A DNA stretch of 64,000 bases, from assembly GCF_014884995.1 (NCBI RefSeq), contig NZ_JABMII010000010.1:21011-85010 (forward strand), written 5' to 3'. The notes below the pieces were generated by a model. The model saw only the letters and a list, made by a program, of their open reading frames with translations, was not told where the DNA came from and did not search any database. Positions 1 to 7,632 of this stretch are shown here, piece after piece (within the stretch, counting starts at the first letter, position 1; each line of letters begins with the position of its first letter). The position numbers were made by a program, and so were the translations under genes. The DNA is from Spirabiliibacterium pneumoniae. Its GTDB lineage: Bacteria > Pseudomonadota > Gammaproteobacteria > Enterobacterales > Pasteurellaceae.

Positions 1-526
1 ACACATTCGGTTTATGACCAATAGAGCGTTTGATGGCGTGTTTAGCATCATCAATGACTTTAAACGGGTTTGAATTCGCATGGTCGAATTGGCTTTCACC
101 ACTTAACACCACTTTATTGGTGCTTTCATAGTTCGCCTCGTTTTGTGCCAAGGTGGCAATTTCTTTCTCACGTCCAAGAGCAATCACATCTTGCACGGTG
201 CTCAAAGCATATTGGCGCAGCGGGAAACTAGCTTCATTGTCTTCACGATAGTCGATGGCATACTCCAAATCGTGCTCTTCAAGTGCCACGTCAATGGAGC
301 CGATATCCTCAGGCTCTAACCGGTTGGACTTGCCGCGCACTTGGCGCACAGTAGTAGGCACACGAAAGGCCAAGCGACCAAAGGTTGGGATTTTCCCCGC
401 CTCTTTGTCGATTTCAACAATCGGCATCAGGCTATCGCCGACGAGGTCGTTATTGTGATAACCGTAGGCCAATTTGGTCAATACAGGGTCTTGCACACGC
501 AATTTTTTTAAATCTAAAGCTGACAT
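1..526 (-). CDS. Phage major capsid protein, N-terminal part
   Basis: An open frame of 175 codons runs off the left edge. It starts at an ATG at 526-524 preceded by AAGGAG five bases upstream, 16 bases after the protease/scaffold gene ends. The position straight after a gpI-type protease with nested scaffold is where Mu-like phages encode the major head subunit. The visible protein begins MSALDLKKLRVQDPVLTKLA and has no membrane segment or signal peptide. It would form the icosahedral head shell. The identification rests mainly on gene order and the general look of the N-terminus. A different capsid-associated protein is possible but less likely. Confidence 0.7.
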   Translation of the reverse strand, partial: MSALDLKKLRVQDPVLTKLAYGYHNNDLVGDSLMPIVEIDKEAGKIPTFGRLAFRVPTTVRQVRGKSNRLEPEDIGSIDVALEEHDLEYAIDYREDNEASFPLRQYALSTVQDVIALGREKEIATLAQNEANYESTNKVVLSGESQFDHANSNPFKVIDDAKHAIKRSIGHKPNV

Positions 527-541
527 AGTGTCTCCTTGGGG

Positions 542-982
542 TTATGAATTGAAAATGGCATTGAACGCTTCTGTGTAGTCCACGCTATGCTCTGACATAT
601 AAGCCATGATTTTTTTATCGACTTCAATCGAATTAGGATCTGTGCCTTCGGCATATTCAACGCTATCATCTGGCGCATTGGCTGCGGTTTTTGCTGTGGC
701 CACCTCGTTAAACTCAACCACTTTAGGCAATTGGCTTAAAAAGGCTTTTAATTGATCGTTAAAGCCGGCTTCAGAAAAGTCAGCGCTGGCATGATCTGCA
801 TTTAATAAGGCGAGAGCCTCCGTTTTTTGTTTCGGTGTCAGTTTGCCTGCCGCAACCAAACTCTCCGCAAATTCAGCATTTTCAGCCTCGCGTTGTGCTT
901 TCATGGCATTGGCTTGTTCGGCTTTAAGGCGCGCATTTTCCGCCTCCAGCTCGGCAAGGCGTTGTTTTTCAGTTTCAGACAT
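542..982 (-). CDS. Nested in-frame scaffold protein (Mu gpZ-like)
   Basis: Inside the protease gene, an in-frame ATG at 982-980 is preceded by a perfect AAGGAG at 996-991 with eight bases between, a much better ribosome site than expected by chance inside a gene. The product, 146 residues starting MSETEKQRLAELEAENARLK, is the predicted coiled-coil scaffold half without the protease domain. Phage Mu makes its scaffold Z from the 3' part of gene I in the same way. What is seen is the start and the ribosome site; separate expression is inferred from the Mu parallel. Confidence 0.65.
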   Translation of the reverse strand: MSETEKQRLAELEAENARLKAEQANAMKAQREAENAEFAESLVAAGKLTPKQKTEALALLNADHASADFSEAGFNDQLKAFLSQLPKVVEFNEVATAKTAANAPDDSVEYAEGTDPNSIEVDKKIMAYMSEHSVDYTEAFNAIFNS

Positions 983-1654
983 GTCTACTTCTCCTTGTGG
1001 TTTTTCATCAGGTAAATGGGAATTGGTCGGCTCTGGCGCATTGGCGGGTTCTGAAAAAGCAGGTACCGCTGAGGCAGCATTGATTTCATGGATAGATTCG
1101 CGTGTCGCTTCTTCCGTCAAACTTTGTACTTGCCATGCAGGGATGACATTATCTGCCGCCTCGAGGCCAAACTTGCTGATAAAAAAATCTCGTAATCGCT
1201 GCCAAAGCGAGGCTTGTGTCCAGTCACTAAATTCAACGAAATCATTTTCACTGTCATTGAACACAGGGTCTTGCATCCCTTTTACCGCCGGTGGTGCGGC
1301 ACCGAGAAACCCTACATGGCGCAAATAAAAGCCCTCAGGTTTTGGGTTAGCACTGGAATGAGGAAGATAAAATGAGGCAGACACTTTCTTATAACGACCA
1401 TTGCGAACCATTTCCGCAAACTGGCTGTCCACTTGCTGGGTCTCGGCTTTCAGAACATCGCCGTCAACGGTTAAACCTTTAATCCAGCCATAGGCCGGGT
1501 TGTCATGCTTTGGATGGCCAATGACAATCGGCGCTTCGTGAAACTCGGGTTTGTAATTGGCGGCAATGGTGCGCAGGTCATCAACGGAGATGGTGACCAA
1601 ATTGCCGTTAGCGTCTTGGCGTGTGCCAGCGCGAAAAATTTCAATGGCGTGCAT
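542..1654 (-). CDS. Mu gpI-like prohead protease/scaffold
   Basis: This 370-residue protein resembles Mu gene I product. An N-terminal protease domain of about 130 residues (motifs such as VIGHPKHDNPAYGW and FLGAAPPAVKGM) is followed by a linker and a charged alpha-helical C-terminal part rich in Glu, Ala and Gln (from about residue 225) typical of scaffolds. In Mu the protein directs prohead assembly and then cleaves the scaffold. The ATG at 1654 has a GAGG ribosome site. A second in-frame start inside the gene gives the scaffold alone (see 542-982). The capsid gene follows directly. The catalytic residues were not assigned. Confidence 0.85.
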   Translation of the reverse strand: MHAIEIFRAGTRQDANGNLVTISVDDLRTIAANYKPEFHEAPIVIGHPKHDNPAYGWIKGLTVDGDVLKAETQQVDSQFAEMVRNGRYKKVSASFYLPHSSANPKPEGFYLRHVGFLGAAPPAVKGMQDPVFNDSENDFVEFSDWTQASLWQRLRDFFISKFGLEAADNVIPAWQVQSLTEEATRESIHEINAASAVPAFSEPANAPEPTNSHLPDEKPQGEVDMSETEKQRLAELEAENARLKAEQANAMKAQREAENAEFAESLVAAGKLTPKQKTEALALLNADHASADFSEAGFNDQLKAFLSQLPKVVEFNEVATAKTAANAPDDSVEYAEGTDPNSIEVDKKIMAYMSEHSVDYTEAFNAIFNS

Positions 1655-1707
1655 AGATACCTCGCTGTTGCTCTATTGGGGTAAGCATAGCGAAGTGGTG
1701 GGGGAAA

Positions 1708-1732
1708 AGATTTTAAAGTACTTTAAAGAATT
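1708..1732 (-). promoter_or_regulatory. Candidate late promoter/activator site before gpI
   Basis: On the minus strand the motif TTCTTTAAAGTACTTTAAAA lies about 55-80 bases upstream of the protease start. It shares the palindromic core CTTTAAAG with a site between mor and the lysis genes (9599-9631). In Mu the late promoters activated by the Mor/C family lie at these two places, before the lysis genes and before gene I. The match between motif and position is the evidence; no -10 box was assigned with certainty. Confidence 0.4.
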
Positions 1733-1777
1733 TCATTAACAAGAAAATAAACGAGCTCAATCTATAAAACATAACCC

Positions 1778-1817
1778 CGTTAAAATGCCGTTAAAATGGC
1801 GCACTGTGCGTTAAAAT
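1778..1817. repeat. Three direct copies of CGTTAAAAT
   Basis: The nonamer CGTTAAAAT occurs at 1778-1786, 1789-1797 and 1809-1817 in the gap between the gpG and gpI genes. The starts are 11 and 20 bases apart, close to one and two helical turns, as for protein-binding sites. A reverse copy (ATTTTAACG) lies just after the repressor stop near 17338. No function is assigned. Confidence 0.5.
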
Positions 1818-1850
1818 AATTTCAGGCGAGCCATTATCCTAATAAAAAAC

Positions 1851-1872
1851 AAAATGCGCCTGTGCGCATTTT
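1851..1872 (-). terminator. Hairpin terminator after gpG gene
   Basis: A perfect nine-base stem AAAATGCGC/GCGCATTTT with a four-base loop lies six bases after the gpG stop codon. On the minus strand it is followed by GTTTTTTATT, so it can act as an intrinsic terminator. It would separate the terminase-to-G genes from the gene I promoter region. Confidence 0.65.
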
Positions 1873-1877
1873 AGGGG

Positions 1878-2372
1878 CTATTTTAAAACCTGCTGAATTT
1901 GGCTCTCTAACACACGATGTGCCTTGCGTAACAATAGGGGTTCATCTTGTTTGCTGATACCTAACCATGGACGGGCAGGAATCGTGACTTTTTTAGCATA
2001 GACACTGGATTTGCCCAGTCGTAAGCGTTTGGCTTTTTTCGGCACAATCGTGCCACCAAATTGATGCAAGCGGGCATATTTTAATGCACTACCAAACTCA
2101 ACCCCCTGATCACTGTAGTTATAGGCCAACGTGTTACGCAGCTGGTGGCTGTCTTTTAAAATATGATCATTGCCTTTAACTTGACGAGTGAGCGGTGATA
2201 ATGGTTGCCACTTTTCGCCATCAGGCGATTTTTCCTGCTTGAAGCGGTTATTGTGGATTTTTTTCAGTTGCTCACCGAGTACACCATAGAGTTTGCGCGG
2301 TCGCTTTAACTGCACAACAATGTGCTTGAGCTTTTCGCTAACATGATGATCGTCGAGTTCAATTTTAATCAT
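1878..2372 (-). CDS. Mu gpG-like virion morphogenesis protein
   Basis: The 164-residue protein matches the Mu gpG/phage virion morphogenesis family (Phage_tail_S type): an N-terminal helix pair, a central segment with EKSPDGEKWQPLSPLTR, and the signature FGSALKYARLHQFGGTI followed by an aromatic, proline-rich stretch near IPARPWLGIS. Family members act in the joining of heads and tails. The ATG at 2372 has AGGAG seven bases upstream. The gene lies downstream of F as in Mu, but here about 650 bases of extra DNA with two small genes separate F from G. A terminator follows. Confidence 0.85.
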   Translation of the reverse strand: MIKIELDDHHVSEKLKHIVVQLKRPRKLYGVLGEQLKKIHNNRFKQEKSPDGEKWQPLSPLTRQVKGNDHILKDSHQLRNTLAYNYSDQGVEFGSALKYARLHQFGGTIVPKKAKRLRLGKSSVYAKKVTIPARPWLGISKQDEPLLLRKAHRVLESQIQQVLK

Positions 2373-2454
2373 TGTCTTCTCCTAATTGCTTAATTTTTGT
2401 AGAATATTTTCTATGCAACAATACCCAATTCAACGTGATTAAAAAGGAAACGCC

Positions 2455-2805
2455 ATGTTCTTACAAGGAACTGATGTGATGTTTTGCATCTATGATTTAT
2501 TTTATTCCCGAAAATGGCTTGTTTTAAATGAGCGGGAAAAACAGCTCCCCCTTGATCCTAATGCTGAAAAAGAAGCAGTGATGTTTTTGTACACGTTAGA
2601 TCAGCAAACTGAAGAAACGTGGAAATCGCTTACGCCAAATCAACGAGCAACTATTAATGGTTTATTGATCGATTTTATGGCAAGAGCCTCCACCTCTAGC
2701 AAGACTTGGACAGTGTCTGACGATATTTCACCATCTGAACAAGCTATTGAAATTATTAAACACGAGATTTTTCTAAGTCATAACTCGCTTGTAATTTCAA
2801 ACTGA
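2455..2805 (+). CDS. Unrecognised accessory protein, opposite strand
   Basis: A 116-residue protein lies on the + strand inside the minus-strand late operon. The ATG at 2455 has AAAAGGAAA upstream and an A/T-rich leader with a possible -10 (TAGAAT, 2400-2405), so it probably has its own promoter and could be expressed in the lysogen. The protein is acidic, cytoplasmic-looking and mostly helical, with no recognised domain. Its last 50 bases overlap the end of a small gene on the other strand. Orientation and place suggest a moron. Since the neighbouring F protein seems to carry a nuclease domain, an immunity role is one possible guess, not shown by sequence. Confidence 0.6.
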   Translation: MFLQGTDVMFCIYDLFYSRKWLVLNEREKQLPLDPNAEKEAVMFLYTLDQQTEETWKSLTPNQRATINGLLIDFMARASTSSKTWTVSDDISPSEQAIEIIKHEIFLSHNSLVISN

Positions 2806-2893
2806 TTTGCTCACGTATTACGTTAATTTTTGCCAACGGTAACGCATTTTCTACTTTAAAGGTCTTTTCGGAGGCTTTTGTTAATTTAGTCAT
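2756..2893 (-). CDS. Small 45-residue protein of unknown function
   Basis: On the minus strand an ATG at 2893-2891 is preceded by a good ribosome site (AGGAGATAACAC) and opens a frame of 45 codons ending TAA at 2756. The peptide begins MTKLTKASEKTFKVENALPL and is basic with a helical centre. It follows the F gene in the direction of late transcription and its 3' end overlaps the end of the + strand gene at 2455-2805 by 50 bases. No family was recognised. The strong ribosome site argues that it is translated. Confidence 0.5.
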   Translation of the reverse strand: MTKLTKASEKTFKVENALPLAKINVIREQISLKLQASYDLEKSRV

Positions 2894-2942
2894 GTGTTAT
2901 CTCCTATTGATTAAAAAATCGTTCAGTTGTATAGTTTATAAA

Positions 2943-3019
2943 GCCACAGGGGTTTCCTACTGGAAAGGTTACGCTAGGCAACTACCGTATTATCCTGTTC
3001 GAATCAGGCGAACTGTGGC
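2943..3019. other. Cloverleaf-like structured element, not a normal tRNA
   Basis: A 77-base stretch is closed by a perfect seven-base stem GCCACAG/CTGTGGC and contains the exact T-loop motif GTTCGAATC (2997-3005) on a CCTG/CAGG stem. A CCTA/TAGG stem encloses a D-loop-like segment with AAAGG. Length and parts resemble a tRNA, but four unpaired bases separate T-stem and acceptor stem, and only about 15 bases remain for an anticodon arm. It lies just after the F gene stop. It could be a degenerate tRNA, a structured RNA or an mRNA 3' end signal. The mirror-image minus-strand RNA also folds. Confidence 0.4.
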
Positions 3020-3021
3020 GA

Positions 3022-4299
3022 CTAATCCAAGTTTCCCCATAAAATTTCAAATCCTTTTAAGCTTTCCCATTGGCGTTTGTCTCCAATAAAGCTCCCTGTT
3101 CGTACAAGATTGACCTTCGTCAGCACTTTCTTTTTAGTGAGCTCATCTTTTAATCGCACTTCATAATCCATTTTGACCGCCACTTTGCCTTTATCTGCTT
3201 GATAGATAAACAGCAGTGTCGGTTGTTTTTGCTTATGGTCGAGTAAAATCGCCTGCGGGTGCTTTAATTTCTCTGGCAGCTGTTGCCAAAATTCCACGGG
3301 CAGGTTGAGCCCTTTTTGCTGTTTGTGTTCGCGCAAGGCGTGCAGCACATCGTCATCACGCACGGCGATGACCGCACTTTGGGGTGCTTTGTCGAGAGCC
3401 TCTAGCTTGCTGATGACGGATTTAGGGATAACGCCAACGTATTTCATATTGCCTCGTGCAATTTTTTCCAACGCCACGGTATCCACCATCGCTTTCATGG
3501 ATTGATTGAGCAAGTTCAGCGCGCGAGGATTTTTCAGCACGTCATCAATCAACAAGCTCGCCAGTTTTGGCTCGGCGTTGAGCAACTTGTTGAACAAGAG
3601 CTTGTCCACATCGTGTACGCGCGAGGCGGTCAGGTTGTTGAAATCGTGCGGCCTAAAGCCCGCATCATAGCCTTTGGGCACATGCACCACCTGCGGGTTG
3701 CCTGTGCGTACACCCACGTGCTTGGCTTCATACTCAATAGTGACCGGTGGTGATACTTGCTTACCCATCGTCTGTAGGTCGTCGGCATCATGGGCGATCA
3801 CTGTGCAGTGGCAGCCGTAGGCTTTGACTGGGTAATAATATCGCCAAAACGGGTCATTGGCGGGGCGAATAGTGCCATCAAGATCGATATGGGATTGGCG
3901 TGGGTGCGCGTTGGCGTTGTGCTGATACTCCCAATAGGGCATCACATCAGCCAAATCAAGGTGCTGTTTCAATCGCCCACGATTGTAGGCAGCATAAACG
4001 TTGGTGTCGTAAATAATACGCGTGCGCCAGTTGCGCCCGCCGTTATATTGCCAACCTGTTTTGGCCACAATGTCATCAAAGCGTTGACGAAATTCTTCCA
4101 ACGTGCCGCCATTTAAAATGGCCTCATCGACAGCATTGCGTAAGCCGAGCAGCACCTCATTGCGATTAGCACCTGCCACCATAAAGTAATAATCGTGCTC
4201 GTCGCCGAGCACATCAAGGTAGCTATTGGTGGGCAAGTTGAGCTTTTTCTCAAAGTAATGCACCTGCTCTTGAAAGCGAAAAGGGCTTTTGACCGTCAT
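3022..4299 (-). CDS. Mu gpF-like head morphogenesis protein with probable nuclease tail
   Basis: The first 220 or so of 425 residues match the Mu F head morphogenesis family: a long helical N-terminus, then the conserved stretch from TGWQYNGGRNWRTRIIYDTN to the paired cysteines in YGCHC. After a helical linker, the last 115 or so residues look like the barnase/EndoU/colicin E5-D/RelE-like (PBECR) nuclease domains fused to some phage F proteins, with a long hydrophobic-polar beta pattern (AILLDHKQKQPTLLFIYQAD) and a Lys/Arg-rich end. The nuclease call is an inference from fold pattern and known fusions. The start overlaps the portal stop (ATGA), showing translational coupling. Confidence 0.8.
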   Translation of the reverse strand: MTVKSPFRFQEQVHYFEKKLNLPTNSYLDVLGDEHDYYFMVAGANRNEVLLGLRNAVDEAILNGGTLEEFRQRFDDIVAKTGWQYNGGRNWRTRIIYDTNVYAAYNRGRLKQHLDLADVMPYWEYQHNANAHPRQSHIDLDGTIRPANDPFWRYYYPVKAYGCHCTVIAHDADDLQTMGKQVSPPVTIEYEAKHVGVRTGNPQVVHVPKGYDAGFRPHDFNNLTASRVHDVDKLLFNKLLNAEPKLASLLIDDVLKNPRALNLLNQSMKAMVDTVALEKIARGNMKYVGVIPKSVISKLEALDKAPQSAVIAVRDDDVLHALREHKQQKGLNLPVEFWQQLPEKLKHPQAILLDHKQKQPTLLFIYQADKGKVAVKMDYEVRLKDELTKKKVLTKVNLVRTGSFIGDKRQWESLKGFEILWGNLD

Positions 4300-5717
4300 T
4301 TTTTACGCTCCTGCTCCACACTGTAGCGTCCAGCTAACTCGGACGCGGTACTGGCCCATGCCAGCACGTCGGCGTATTCACTAAACGTAAGCTCTGGGAT
4401 AAGGCTATCAAGCTGGTCACGAAAATCGTCTAAACTTTCCGCTTGTGAGAGCTTATCGCGCACGGCTTGCAGCCAATTTTCTACCGCGGGTTCAGCCTCA
4501 ACTTCAAGTTGTTCTATCATACCGTCGGCGAGCAGGCGGTCGGGCATCCGTTCACTAAATTGCGTATCATTTGGACTGCGATCATCTGATACGTCAATAT
4601 CACCTTCTTCAAAGTTGTAAGTGCGGTTGATGTATTGTGGTGTAAATTTTACGCCGATACGGGCGAGGATTTCATCACGCTCGGCTTGCAATTTATCAAT
4701 GCTTTCTTGCTCAAAAAGCTCAAAGCGTGGGAGTGTATCAACATGGAAATTGAATTCACAAATCCATGCCAGCAGCTGACTTAAGCAATTCTCAACCAGT
4801 GCGGCATCATCATTACGAATATCTTCGGTGACTTCCAAGCCTGCGATAGCACTGGCACGGTTGGCCTCCGCCTCCGTGGTTTGATTTTGTCCGAGTAAGG
4901 CAATGGCAATTTCTGATTTACAGTACCGTAAAAAATCATCAAATACTTGACTAGAACCGCCTTTACTACCACTTTCAAGTAACTCAATCGAACTATCATT
5001 AGGAATAGCGGCAACGGCTGTGCCGAGCATTTTCTCCATGCTGTCGAGTAAATCATCAATTTCATGGAGTTGCGTTTCACGCGGATGCTTACCGACTAGC
5101 CACGGCGAGCCATATTTTTCCACAAACTCTAGCCAAAATTTCAGCCCGCCTTTTTTGAACGTAGCTGCCCAAAAGCATGCCCCCAAATCCGCACGGCCAT
5201 AAGGGTTGGTGTAGGTGGCCTCTTGGGTGGCAAGCAAGAATTTCTTTTCAGGTAGCGTGCGCCCTTCAATAAAATTATCTTTGGTACGCAATCGCAACTG
5301 ATTGTTTTCATCAAACACAAACCATTCTTGTGGTTTGCCAACCACATCAACTGGTAATAGTTGACCACCGCTAAGCTGCCAGCTAATTTCCAATACTTGG
5401 TAGCCGAATAAAGGCGCATCGAGAATTTGAGAAATAATCGGGATCAGCGGTAGACGCTCCATAATCGCCCACAGTTGCTCATCGACTTGTGCGTTGCCTG
5501 TTGGTGTGATGCGCCATTCCAGCCCTTTGACTGCCGCTTTACGTCGGCGGACACAGCCCGCAACGTGACTATCAGAGAGGAGCTCACGATAAACCGAAAT
5601 ATCTTTGCCCATTTTTTTCAATACGGGGTCTGGATTGGGCAAATAATGGAGAAACGACCAATAGTCAGTGGCCTGTGCGCGGGTGGCGATAATATTGACC
5701 AAATCTTGCTTCTTCAT
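4296..5717 (-). CDS. Portal protein, Mu gp29-like (DUF935)
   Basis: This 473-residue protein matches the DUF935 family of Mu-like phages, the dodecameric portal through which DNA enters the head and to which the tail is joined. Family features seen include SDSHVAGCVRRRKAAVKGLEW near residue 50, the aromatic EISWQ and KFWLEFVEKYGSPW segments, and a helical C-terminus. It starts 2 bases after the large terminase and ends in an ATGA overlap with the F gene, the usual order terminase, portal, F. Confidence 0.9.
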   Translation of the reverse strand: MKKQDLVNIIATRAQATDYWSFLHYLPNPDPVLKKMGKDISVYRELLSDSHVAGCVRRRKAAVKGLEWRITPTGNAQVDEQLWAIMERLPLIPIISQILDAPLFGYQVLEISWQLSGGQLLPVDVVGKPQEWFVFDENNQLRLRTKDNFIEGRTLPEKKFLLATQEATYTNPYGRADLGACFWAATFKKGGLKFWLEFVEKYGSPWLVGKHPRETQLHEIDDLLDSMEKMLGTAVAAIPNDSSIELLESGSKGGSSQVFDDFLRYCKSEIAIALLGQNQTTEAEANRASAIAGLEVTEDIRNDDAALVENCLSQLLAWICEFNFHVDTLPRFELFEQESIDKLQAERDEILARIGVKFTPQYINRTYNFEEGDIDVSDDRSPNDTQFSERMPDRLLADGMIEQLEVEAEPAVENWLQAVRDKLSQAESLDDFRDQLDSLIPELTFSEYADVLAWASTASELAGRYSVEQERKK

Positions 5718-5719
5718 GC

Positions 5720-7027
5720 TTAATATCCTTTTGTCATGCTAAGGCTGGCTCTGGTTTTGCGGCTATGGGCTTTAACCGGTTGCAATACGGCATCATCAGC
5801 GGCCAACAAAGCCAAAAAGCATGCCCAAGTGCGGTCGGCGTGACCTTGACTATCACTCTCTGCCACAAAACGGGGCTGGCCCGTTGAGCCAGTGATTTTT
5901 TTGAGCTTGTGTAAATCGGCGCGTAGGGCATTGTCACCTTGTGGGATGCGGAGTTTTTTATCTTCAAACGCATTTTTACCAATGGTTGCCATGGTTAATT
6001 TACTCGCCACATTAAATAGCACGCCGCGCACACGCGTTGCACCATGTTGGTGTTGCGCATCTTCCACCATCTTTTCACCCATACCGGTTTGGTCAAGGTT
6101 GCAGGCAATGACACGATAGGTTTGGAATACGCGGTTTAATTCGTCGAGTTGGTGGCGCAGCTTGGTTCGCTTGAGGGTAATAATCTCCCGCGTCCAATAC
6201 ACATCACCGACCAATTCCAGCACCCAAATCACCGTCAAGTCACCTCTAAGGGCAATATCCATACCGACAAAACATGGCCCACCCTGATAAAGCTCTCTCT
6301 TGCCCGCTTGTGCGTGCTCTACACTGTCGATTAAGTCATAAGAGAGCCAGCTTGTTTCCTCATCAAGCCATTTGAGTTCAAATTCTTGCGCCCAGGCGTC
6401 GTCATCATTGAGGCCTTGACGTAGTGCATCAATATCCCGTGGCAGGCCATCAGCCACCGCTTGATAAATATCGACACGGTGGCGAGACCACTGTGTGTTG
6501 TCCTCGTCGGTCATCAGTTCATAAAACTTGTTGCCCTTGCCGTTGGGCGTGGACACCACGCGCAATTTCCAACCTGCGGAGATGACTGGGAATAGGGCTT
6601 TCCAGATTTCTCGACTGTCGGCGTGAAAGGCAAACTCATCCAAAAAGACATTGGCTGAAAAACCCCGTGCAGTGTCGGGGTTGGCAGGCAGTGCCGTGAT
6701 TTTAGAGCCATTTGGAAAGACCACCTCAAGTGCGTTGACGGTTGGGCTAAAAGGTACTTCGGCGTAGTTGGCTACAATACCAATGGCCTCAAGATGGCGT
6801 TTCACGCCCTCGTTGATGGCTTCTTTAGCTTGGCGCTCTCCTCGGGATAAAATCACCCAGCGTGTGCGTTCGCCTTTTAATTCCGCCTCAAGGCAATCGT
6901 TGACAATCTCCAACGTTGTTGTGAATGTTTTGCCTGTTTGACGCGCGAACATGGCCACCTTGAATCGGCTTTTATCATTGAGCCAACGTTTCTGATAGGC
7001 AAATAGTACTGTTTTATTCAAGCCCAT
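5720..7027 (-). CDS. Large terminase subunit, Mu gp28-like
   Basis: The 435-residue packaging motor has an ATPase domain with Walker A ARQTGKT (residues 28-34) and Walker B ANVFLDE (125-131), followed by an RNase H-like nuclease domain that opens with GMDIALRGDLTVIW near residue 250. It pumps phage DNA into the prohead and cuts it once the head is full. The start overlaps the small terminase by 14 bases, suggesting coupled translation. A Haemophilus-type uptake core lies in the gene near 5827. Confidence 0.92.
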   Translation of the reverse strand: MGLNKTVLFAYQKRWLNDKSRFKVAMFARQTGKTFTTTLEIVNDCLEAELKGERTRWVILSRGERQAKEAINEGVKRHLEAIGIVANYAEVPFSPTVNALEVVFPNGSKITALPANPDTARGFSANVFLDEFAFHADSREIWKALFPVISAGWKLRVVSTPNGKGNKFYELMTDEDNTQWSRHRVDIYQAVADGLPRDIDALRQGLNDDDAWAQEFELKWLDEETSWLSYDLIDSVEHAQAGKRELYQGGPCFVGMDIALRGDLTVIWVLELVGDVYWTREIITLKRTKLRHQLDELNRVFQTYRVIACNLDQTGMGEKMVEDAQHQHGATRVRGVLFNVASKLTMATIGKNAFEDKKLRIPQGDNALRADLHKLKKITGSTGQPRFVAESDSQGHADRTWACFLALLAADDAVLQPVKAHSRKTRASLSMTKGY

Positions 7028-7586
7028 AAACTGCCTTCACCATTTTTGCCACGTGATCTAAGTTTGTGCCTGCTTGTTTTCCTGCCTCTTCTACCGCTTT
7101 GGCGGCTTGTTCAATCACATCTTGGCGAATTTCTTTTTCACGCTTATAGTTAACACTTTGTGCCGCCTCAATGCGCTGCGCTACTAGGGCAAGCTGACCA
7201 AGCACTTTTGGTGAGACAGCTTTGTCTCCCTCGCTTAATGTCATTGAGGTTTCAAATGCGAGAGTTTTAACAAATTCCATCAACAGTCGGCCGATGTCAT
7301 TTTGTGGCATCTCGCCGAGCTGTTTTGTCCAAATGTCAGCCACTTCACGGCTTTCACGGATTTTGGCACCGAGCTTTTCCATACGAGAGGCATAACGATT
7401 CAGCCCTGTACGAGACAACAACGCCTCATCAGGTAGGCCACAATCGCGAATTAAATCATTTATTTCTTCTAGGATTTGAGCCTGTGAAAATTGCTTGTCT
7501 CGCAACATCATTGCCAATTGTGTTTTAATTGACGGTGGCAATAAATCCACTTTGCTTGCACGTCCACGCGTTGGCTTTTTGTCCAT
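7014..7586 (-). CDS. Small terminase subunit, Mu gp27-like (DUF3486)
   Basis: A 190-residue protein of the DUF3486 type: a basic N-terminus (MDKKPTRGRASKVDLLPPSI) with a predicted helix-turn-helix around residues 15-60, then a helical oligomerisation region. It should recognise the phage pac site and hand DNA to the large subunit. The ATG at 7586 follows AAGGA. It sits between two small conserved Mu-type genes and the large terminase, matching Mu genes 25-26-27-28. Confidence 0.85.
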   Translation of the reverse strand: MDKKPTRGRASKVDLLPPSIKTQLAMMLRDKQFSQAQILEEINDLIRDCGLPDEALLSRTGLNRYASRMEKLGAKIRESREVADIWTKQLGEMPQNDIGRLLMEFVKTLAFETSMTLSEGDKAVSPKVLGQLALVAQRIEAAQSVNYKREKEIRQDVIEQAAKAVEEAGKQAGTNLDHVAKMVKAVYGLE

Positions 7587-7632
7587 TTAAACCGTCCTTA
7601 AATGCCGTTTTAATACACTTTATAGCTGCTCA

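Noticed and set aside
2455..2805. Mu Com/Mom modification gene
   Set aside because: The protein has no zinc cysteines as in Com and no acyltransferase-like sequence as in Mom, and its place in the head genes differs from the Mu right end.
2943..3019. Ordinary tRNA gene
   Set aside because: The T-loop and closing stem fit, but four unpaired bases stand between T-stem and acceptor stem and there is too little sequence for an anticodon arm.
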